In this document: one piece after another, positions 56,716 through 64,000 of the stretch | Position numbering within the stretch: position 1 is the stretch's first letter | How the letters are laid out: the number at the start of each line of letters is the position of its first letter | Assembly: GCF_002575655.3 (NCBI RefSeq) | Contig: NC_053038.3 | Location: 141,996,885 to 142,060,884 of the forward strand | DNA length: 64,000 bases | Direction: 5' to 3' | Origin: Aegilops tauschii subsp. strangulata | Lineage: Eukaryota > Streptophyta > Magnoliopsida > Poales > Poaceae | Made by a program: the position numbers and the translations under genes | The notes under the pieces: model-generated | What the model was told of the DNA's origin: nothing | What the model saw: only the letters and a program-made list of their open reading frames with translations | Databases searched by the model: none

Positions 56716-58935
56716 CAATACTCCTAGCTGCTCAGCCCAATCACACAACACTCCACACGGGGAGTAGGGAGTAGTACAGTGTTACAAATTTTCAGGTCGG
56801 CGGCAAAATCTCCCGCTTCCATCGAGATCTCCCATGACTCAGATTCGACCAATGCAAAGTTACCATCATACCCTTGGTCGAACAGGCCGACGTATGCTGG
56901 TTGGTCGGGGGCTGTTTTGGTAACTTCATGTTCACCCCACCTATCCAACCCCACCTCGGCACCCAGAGTACTCCTCATTACTCCCCATTTTCTAACCCCA
57001 CCGCAAAATAGAATTCTCCACGGCACTTCAGCACCTTCGTGCCCCTCCCCTTCTTCATCGGTGCACGCGTCCACCGCAGTGCATTTGCCTCATCGACGAT
57101 GTCGTATGCCGCACTTGGGCCGGTCCGCCTTCGCTATCGTACATGGAGCCGCTTCCCTGGTGCCGTCTTCCACGGTCTCGAATCTGCTTCCCGGAAGCCA
57201 ATGCCAAGCGCAGCAGGACCACTGTCGTCGACAATGAACTGACTCCCGTTGCCGACCATGATGCACAGACGCCGCTGCGACCTTCGTACTCCTCCTGGAT
57301 TAGTAATGTGTATATTGATTCTCTTAGAAGTACATGTGCAGTTCCGGTTATGTTCATGCCTACCCTTCAAATTTCCTGGCTGCTATTGTTCCTGTAAAAG
57401 TATTTGGTTATAGCTTGCATTGTCCAACAAAATATCATCTTGTAATTATGTGTCGTTCCTGTATTACGTTGTGCTTGGGCAGGTTCTTCATCTGTAACCA
57501 GTAGTGTCACAAATGATGGAAGTTTTTTAGAATAGCAGGGAGGTGATCCCCCTGTTCTATTCACTCAAAATGAAACCACAACGTAGTTCAAGCAAAGTTG
57601 AAAAGCCACATAGCAGGATATTAAAAATCACACGTGCTAACATGGCAGATGAGTGCTTTAATGTTGCCCACAAGATGCGTGACTATTACTATATTTTTCT
57701 TGCCATGTTGAGATTTTAAAACTACGAGTGCGAACATACAGAGGAGCAATGAAGACCAAATACACGATGTTGGGGTCATCTTCAGGGAACGTCGCAAGTT
57801 AAAGAGGAGTTGCACCGAACTTAGGAAACGAGCTTTGGTAAGTAGCAACCTTTCAATTACTTTGACATTGAGAACCTGACTAGCAGTGGTGGATGTTTTG
57901 TGTGTCCTTGATGGTTTCGTTAATGAAATAAGAGGGAGCCCCCTCTTTTGATCATTTTTTTACTTTGACATGGCGTGTGTCTGGCAGCAGTAGTGAACAG
58001 AGGACCAGGCTAGGCCCTGGGCAAGCCCCGAGCCCAAAACAGCGTCAACCCATGTTGTCTGCTTGGCTAGGGTTCTTGCCATGCAATCCAGCAGTGTGGC
58101 AGACTATTAAACTATAATAGGCGAGACAAACAATTTCCTGTACACTTGATTAGGCTCTCAATCATTTGTAGGATCTCAATTTACTCAGTGGACCCACCAT
58201 ACCATAGGATCAATCTTTTGTAATTTAGTGTTGAAGCTAGTCAGCCAAACGCGCCTATAGACGCCCTGAAGATCATCTGCTTGTCGGTTGTTTTGCTGCA
58301 GCAACCCTTGGCTTAGTGCACCCCTCTGCTGGTTTTTCTATTTCTCTTAGCCTTGTGTTCTTCGATGTATATGTCGTAGTTTCTATAAGTTGGCTCTGCT
58401 TGATATGTAATAAGCACAGTCTTAATTGTCCTAATGCTTTCCTTTTTAGCTTGATGTAGGAAGTGGGTGTTCTCACCTTGTAGTCTGTTTTTATATTTCT
58501 GCTTTTGAATTCACTTCTCCTAGTCCTGTTTATCGGGCTTCTACATAATAGATCTGGGGAGCTCTGACTATTAATCTAAAAAAGAAGTAACTTTTTCATG
58601 TCAGGAACCAGTTCCTACGAGGAGGGAAGTATGGTCAACCTCGAGACCATGTTTCCAAAATGAGGCTGGATTACACACAAGGTGCCATTTCCCTAATGAC
58701 GTCGGATTAGACACAAGGTCCAAATTCCTAGATGATGTTGGATTACTCACAAGCCAGGTGGAGTCGTCAACTGTCCGCGTCCTCGTTGCTCTAGTAAAGA
58801 CTGAAAGAAAACGTGCAACAACCCTTGAGAATGTAGCTGAGTTCCTAAGAAGCGAAAAAAGCAATCAGATGCTCTCTTCACCCAAGCCAAAGAAGAGATG
58901 GAAGAAGCGAGAAAGAAGCTAGTAGAGGCAGATGA
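56716..58935. other. Unassigned region with GC-rich possible 5' gene fragment
   Basis: 56780-57300 is GC-rich and has short frames in several registers. None is clearly coding, though the sequence looks like a promoter plus first exon. The rest is AT-rich. 58600-58900 has short exon-like frames (STVRVLVALVKTERKRATTL) without context. No gene can be supported. Confidence 0.4.
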
Positions 58936-60521
58936 TGTCTACTAGAACTACGTCGGTATTTTCCCAAAGAGAAAGGGATGATGCAGCACAGTAACGGTAG
59001 GTATTTCCCTCAGTGATGAGACCAAGGTTATCGAACCAATAGGAGAACCACACAACACTACGTGAACGGCACCTGCACACAAATAACAAATACTCACAAC
59101 CCGACGTATTAAAGGGGTTGTCAATCCCATTCGGGTAACGGCGCCAGAAATTGGCAAATGGACGTGAGAGAGTTGTAATAAATTGATAGATAGATCGCCA
59201 AATCTAAGATAAAGTGCAGCAAGGTATTTTTGTATTTTTGATTTAATAGATCTGGAAATAAAAGCAAATAAAAATAGATTGCAAAGGAAAATATATTAAA
59301 GAAGAGACACGGGGGCCGTAGATTTCACTAGTGGCTTCTCTCGAGAAAAATAGCAAATGCTGGGTAAACGAATTACAGTTGGGCAATTGATAAAGATTCA
59401 AATAATCATGACAATATCCAGGCAATGATCATTATATAGGCATCACGTCCAAGATTAGTAGACCGACTCCTGCTTGCATCTACTACTATTACTCCACACA
59501 TCGACTGCTATCCAGCATGCATCTAGTGTATTAAGTTCATGGAAAAACAGAGTAATGCAATAGGAACGATGACATGATGTAGACAAGATCTATTTATGTT
59601 AAAATAGACCCCATCTTTTTATCCTTAATGGCAACGATACCTATGTGTTGGTTCGCCTTCTGTCACTGTGATCAAGCACTGTAATATCGAACCCATCACA
59701 AAGCACCTCTTCCCATTGCAAGATAAATAGATCAAGTTGGCCAAACAAAACCCAAATATCAGAGAAGAAATATGAGGCTATAAGCAATCATGCATATAAG
59801 AGATCAAAGATGACTCAAATAACTTTCATGGATAAAAAGACAGATCTGATCATAAACTCAAAGTTCATCAGATCCTAACAAACACACCGCAAAAAGAGTT
59901 ACAGCATATGGATCTCCAAGAGACCATTGTATTGAGAATAAAAAGAGAGAGAGAGAGGAAGCCATCTAGTACTAACTACGGACCTGAAGGTCTACAAAAG
60001 ACTACTCACGCATCATCGGAGAGGCACCAATGGACATGATGAACCCCTCCGTGATGGTGTCTAGATTGGATCTGGTGGTTCTGGAACTTGCGGCGGCTGG
60101 AATTGATTTTCGTCGACTCCCCTAGGGTTTCTGGAATATTGGGGTATTTATAGAGCAAAGAGGCAGTTCGGGAGGCCACCGAGGTGGGCACAACCCACCA
60201 GGGCACGCCTGGGCCTCCAGGCGCGCCCTGGTGTCTTGTGCTCACCTCGGGCTCCCTCTTCAGTACTTCTTTGGCCCACTGGATGTCTTCTGGTCCAAAA
60301 AACTCCACAAAAAGTTTTGCTGCGTTTGGACTCCATTTGGTATTGATTTCCTGCGATGTAAAAAACATGCAGAAAACAACAACTGGCACTTGGCACTATG
60401 TCAATAGGTTAGTACCAAAAAATGATATAAAATGACTATAAAATGATTATAAAACATCCAAGAATGATAATATAACAACATGGAACAATCAAAAATTATA
60501 GATACGTTGGAGACATATCAG
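58936..60521 (-). repeat. Minus-strand Gypsy 3' LTR (about 1.6 kb)
   Basis: On the minus strand the LTR starts TGATATGTCTCCAACGTATC (plus 60521 leftwards), with a CTATAAATACC TATA box at about 60143-60153, and ends near GTAGTTCTAGTAGACA at 58936. The text resembles an abundant Triticeae Gypsy family (Sabrina-like, name not certain). The left border is inferred from a CA end only. Confidence 0.65.
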
Positions 60522-61930
60522 CATCCCCAAGCTTCATTCCTGCTCGTCCTTGAGTAGGTAAATGGTAAAAACAGAATTTTTGATATGGAATGCTGCCTAA
60601 CATGTCATCACATATTCTTTTCATTGTAGCATGGACATTTGGACTTTTATACGGTTCAAAGCAATAGTCTAGTTTTGACATGAGGACTTTAATACTCAAG
60701 CATATCAACAAGCAACCATGTCTTTCAAAATATCAACGCTAACATAAGTTATCCCTAGCCCATTATGCTCAACCACTGATCCATTCATGAAACACGCTCG
60801 CATATTAGCTACACCCAATGCTCAAGTACGATCATAATGCCCCTTAGTTGGTGCTTTATAAGAGAAGATGGAGACTCAAATAAAAATAAAAATTGCATAA
60901 AGTAAAAGAAAGGCCCTTCACGGAGGGAAGTAGGGATTTGTAGAGGTGCCAGAGCTCAAAGCAAAAAAGATAGAGATAAAAACATTTTGGGAGGCATGCT
61001 TTTCCTGTCAACGAGAATGATCGAGTAGTTCCCAATACTTTCCATGCTAGATATATCATAGGCGGTTCCCAAACAAAAATTAAAGTTTATTCCTTTTTCA
61101 ACTATACTTTCACTTTCCATGGCTAGCCGTATCCACGGGTGCCTTCCACCAACACTTTCCAAGGAATTTATTATTTGACAACATAAAGTAAATTCATTTT
61201 TCATTTCTGGACTGGGCATCCCTAATACCTTTGCCTTACTCTCGTGCAATGACAAGTGAATAAACACTCATCGTGAGAATAACATATCTAGCATGGAAAT
61301 ATATTAGCCACCCCCTACCGTTTCATGAGCGGTACGAACACACAAAAGAGAAAATTGTTTTGAAAATTAGAGATGGCACATACAAATTTGCTTAGAACGG
61401 CGAAATAATACCGCATATAGGTAGGTATGGTGGACTTATGTGGCAAAACTGGTTTAAAGGATTTTGGATGCAGAGATAGTGATCATACTTAGTGCAAAAT
61501 GAAGGCTACCAAAAGATTGAGAAGCGACCAACCAAGAAACGAAAAATCTCATAAGCGAGCATTAAGCATAATTAACACCGAACAATGCACCACAAGTAGG
61601 ATGTAATTTCATTGCATAAATATTGACTTTCATGCTTGCATAGGGAATCACAAACCTTAACACCAATATTCTTACTAAATAATAATTACTCATCAACATG
61701 ACTCACATATCACATCATCATATCTCAAAAATATTACCAAGAATCAAGTTTATTTTGTCCAATGATCTTCATGAAAGTTTTTATTATATCCTTCTTGGAT
61801 ATCTATCACTTTGGGACTAATTTTCATTTGTTGCTTCTGATAAGCTCAAACAAATATAAGTGAAGATCATGAGCATAATATTTCTTTCTCTCAAATTAAT
61901 TTAAGTGAATCAAGAGAAAATTTCTTCAAA
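60522..61930 (-). repeat. Internal 3' non-coding region of the same Gypsy
   Basis: Starts at the purine-rich AAGCTTGGGGATGC (minus strand), the expected polypurine tract, and continues without coding potential. AT-rich, no gene. The right border, where GTAGCGACCAGACCTC begins, is approximate. Confidence 0.55.
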
Positions 61931-64000
61931 AATTGTAGCGACCAGACCTCAAATGGCCTGTTCTGCTGTGCACCAGTGTCATCCCTGGATCAGTAATGCT
62001 GACACGCACAGTACAAATGGAGGATTTATAACAGAGTAGCAATCACACACTTATTACATCGGATATCTCCATAGAGACTAATTATAATAAACATGGCTTA
62101 AGGCCATCTAATAACGATAACAGCGGAAGACTTGGAAGATAAGTGAGTCCATCAACTCCAGCGGCATCACTGAGTATAAGACCACGACCTAAGGCACCTT
62201 ACTCGTCGTCTGAAAAGTCTGCAACATGAAACGTTGCAGCCCGAAAACGGGTCAGCACATGGAATATGCTGGCAATGTAGCACATAGAGAGCAATGAACA
62301 ATAATAATGCTATACTACATGCATATGTGGCTGGTGGAAAGCTCTATGGTTACAGTTTTGCGAAAAGCCAATTTTATCCTACCTCAAAGGAATAAATTTT
62401 ATTTAACTATCATGGTGGTTGTGAAACATTGAGATGGTTGACAGCATCTCAATCCCAATTAAAAAGTCATTAATAACCCAACAAAATTAATTAGAAGTAA
62501 CATAGTGTTGAGATTCACATGATAATCCAAGTACTAGATACTCAAGTTGTCCATAACCGGGGACACGGCTAATCATGATCAGTTTGTACACTCTGCAGAG
62601 GTTTGTGCACTTTTCCCACAAGACTTGATCTCCTCCGTTGGATTACTCGCACTACATGGTGTTTGAGTAACGGATGACCAAGACACAGTCTTTCAGAAAT
62701 GTTTGCACCTTACGTATGGGTAGACCGTTACACCTACTTTCCCCTACATCTGCTAGTCTACCACTGTAAGAGTTCACACATCTTAATCAACTATGATAGA
62801 GCCCATAATAGCTTGCGGCTGCACACGGAAGTTTCTAGCATGAAAAATCTCATGATCCCTTTGAACCTGGGTGGCGGTCCAAAAGAAAAACAGGCAATCC
62901 TGGAATACCCAGGTACCTCAATCCACCCAGATGTGAGTTTAAGTTGCCACCTTAAGTAAACCATTAATTAACAATCTCACATCTGTCATGAATTTCACTC
63001 AAACCCAATCCACGTCTACGAGCATAGCATGTCAATAATAAAAGCAACGTAGAAGTAACTCCCTAGGGTTTGATAGAGAAACAGGTAATAGGTACTACCT
63101 CAACTACTTCCCAATACCCACAGTTTATTAGATCCTAATCATGCAATGTGTTTGAGGAAATAGATCTAATGCAATAAAACTGGGTATGAACGGGGTATGA
63201 TCAAAGTGTTACTTGCCTTGCTGATGATCCACAAAACCTAGCGATTCGAAGTAACAAGCGGCACACTCCGGGTACTCTATCGCAAACAAACAAGCATACA
63301 ATCAGTACTCAACTAATGCACAGGTAAAACTCGAATGAAAGATCCAACCAGAAAGTTCAACTTAAGAACTCCGGTTTGCAAAAAGAATCAACTCGAAAGA
63401 AACAACGAAAGTCAAACGGCGGAAGAAAGAAACTTCGTTTGCTAATCTGGATCTAGGTCAAATTTTACTGTAGCAAAAACTTGTTTGAGTAGGTTAAACG
63501 GAAAGAGAATTTCGAGACGAAACTCTAGGCGCTTGAATCACCTGATTCCGATAAACGAGCGAGAAGTTAAACAGAAACGAAGATTCGATCAGAAATCGAA
63601 TCTGAGAAAATAACGAGATAATCCGCCGAAAAAGAAAAACGGACGAACGGTTAAATAACGGACGTTCGTTAACAGAGAAAAACCGACGAACGTGTTCGTT
63701 AAAATGAACGGTTCGGTGAACGCTCGTAAAATAAGAAAACCGAAAAAAAAAACTGATCTAGGGTTGTTTTTTTTTAAGATCCGCGAAGAAAAATGCGTAG
63801 AAAAATTAATAAAAATCAGAAAAATATGAAATAAATTTTCCCCGTCTAGTTAGAAAATCTAGAATAGGGTGAACATTTTTAAAATCAAAAATAAACATTT
63901 TTAAAACATGCATATTTTTTTTAAATGCAATAAAAATTGCAAATAAAATCCAATAAATTCCAAATAATGATTTTAAAATTTTTCCTCCAGTATTTCAATT
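61931..64000 (-). repeat. Abundant non-coding Triticeae repeat, unclassified, cut by window end
   Basis: From TGTAGCGACCAGACCTCAAA the sequence has no coding capacity. It contains a motif field AACGAACG/GTTCGTTAA at 63640-63730 and becomes very A-rich at the end. It resembles a common LTR-retrotransposon-derived sequence I remember from wheat, in minus orientation. No ends, target duplication or family name could be fixed. Confidence 0.45.

Noticed and set aside
56779..57397. GC-rich overlapping frames as a host gene
   Set aside because: Three registers are open for short lengths, none with domain, clear splice sites or consistent codon bias. Left as unassigned.
60006..60396. Minus-strand open frames with Pro/Gly-rich text
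   Set aside because: They lie downstream of the LTR TATA box within the Gypsy LTR and match no known protein.

Overview
The window reads as repeat-dense intergenic DNA from a large grass genome, most likely Triticeae (wheat, Aegilops, barley or rye). The evidence is an Angela-like Copia LTR, Tat-type Gypsy elements, CACTA ends of the form GTGTTTTTTGTAGTG, a Stowaway MITE with CTCCCTCCG ends, and plant-style introns and TATA boxes. Family names are recalled from general knowledge, not searched. There are no bacterial operons, CRISPR arrays or rRNA.

Left part (1-30590): a deep nest of transposons. An Angela-like Copia element (1-7590, 5' end off-window) sits in the LTR of a minus-strand Gypsy fragment (7591-8100). 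To its right is the 3' part of a plus-strand Gypsy (8100-12634) carrying arrays of short repeats and a tRNA-Lys(CUU)-like sequence. That LTR abuts the right end of one CACTA element (ends 13180), which appears inserted in an exon of a second CACTA element. The second one carries a Transposase_24-type gene and ends at 30590. Its subterminal GGGCC-rich region is split by a full-length Tat-type Gypsy (16258-29859, 527-bp LTRs, GGTAC target duplication). This Gypsy has a heavily broken sense gag-pol, but its opposite strand holds an apparently intact six-coding-exon gene of 931 codons with its own TATA box and 5' UTR exon.

Middle part (30591-41812): a B3-domain pseudogene fragment, a Harbinger-type MITE, the 3' half of an LTR retrotransposon (33616-36346), two uncharacterised Ala/Pro-rich gene candidates (37311-37978 plus, 39014-39583 minus), the terminal exon of a Werner-like 3'-5' exonuclease fragment (39911-40129), and a long near-perfect inverted repeat (40894-41195).

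Central element (41822-51186): a complete 9.4-kb Mutator-like element with terminal inverted repeats and a perfect 9-bp target duplication (GAGATGTTG). It carries mudrA (one premature stop), a multi-exon plant-mobile-domain (PMD) gene, a small acidic-tail gene driven by a promoter with nine perfect E2F-type TTTCCCGCC sites, and an inverted copy of that promoter placed upstream of a small PB1-like ORF. This is the most interesting part of the window, together with the intact antisense gene in the Gypsy element.

Right part (51196-64000): a probable Helitron 3' end (55085), tandem duplications, a CT microsatellite, a Stowaway MITE, a minus-strand Gypsy LTR with TATA box (58936-60521), its internal region, and an AT-rich non-coding repeat to the end. 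No convincing intact host gene is seen here. Splice sites, domain assignments and LTR divergences were all worked out by eye.
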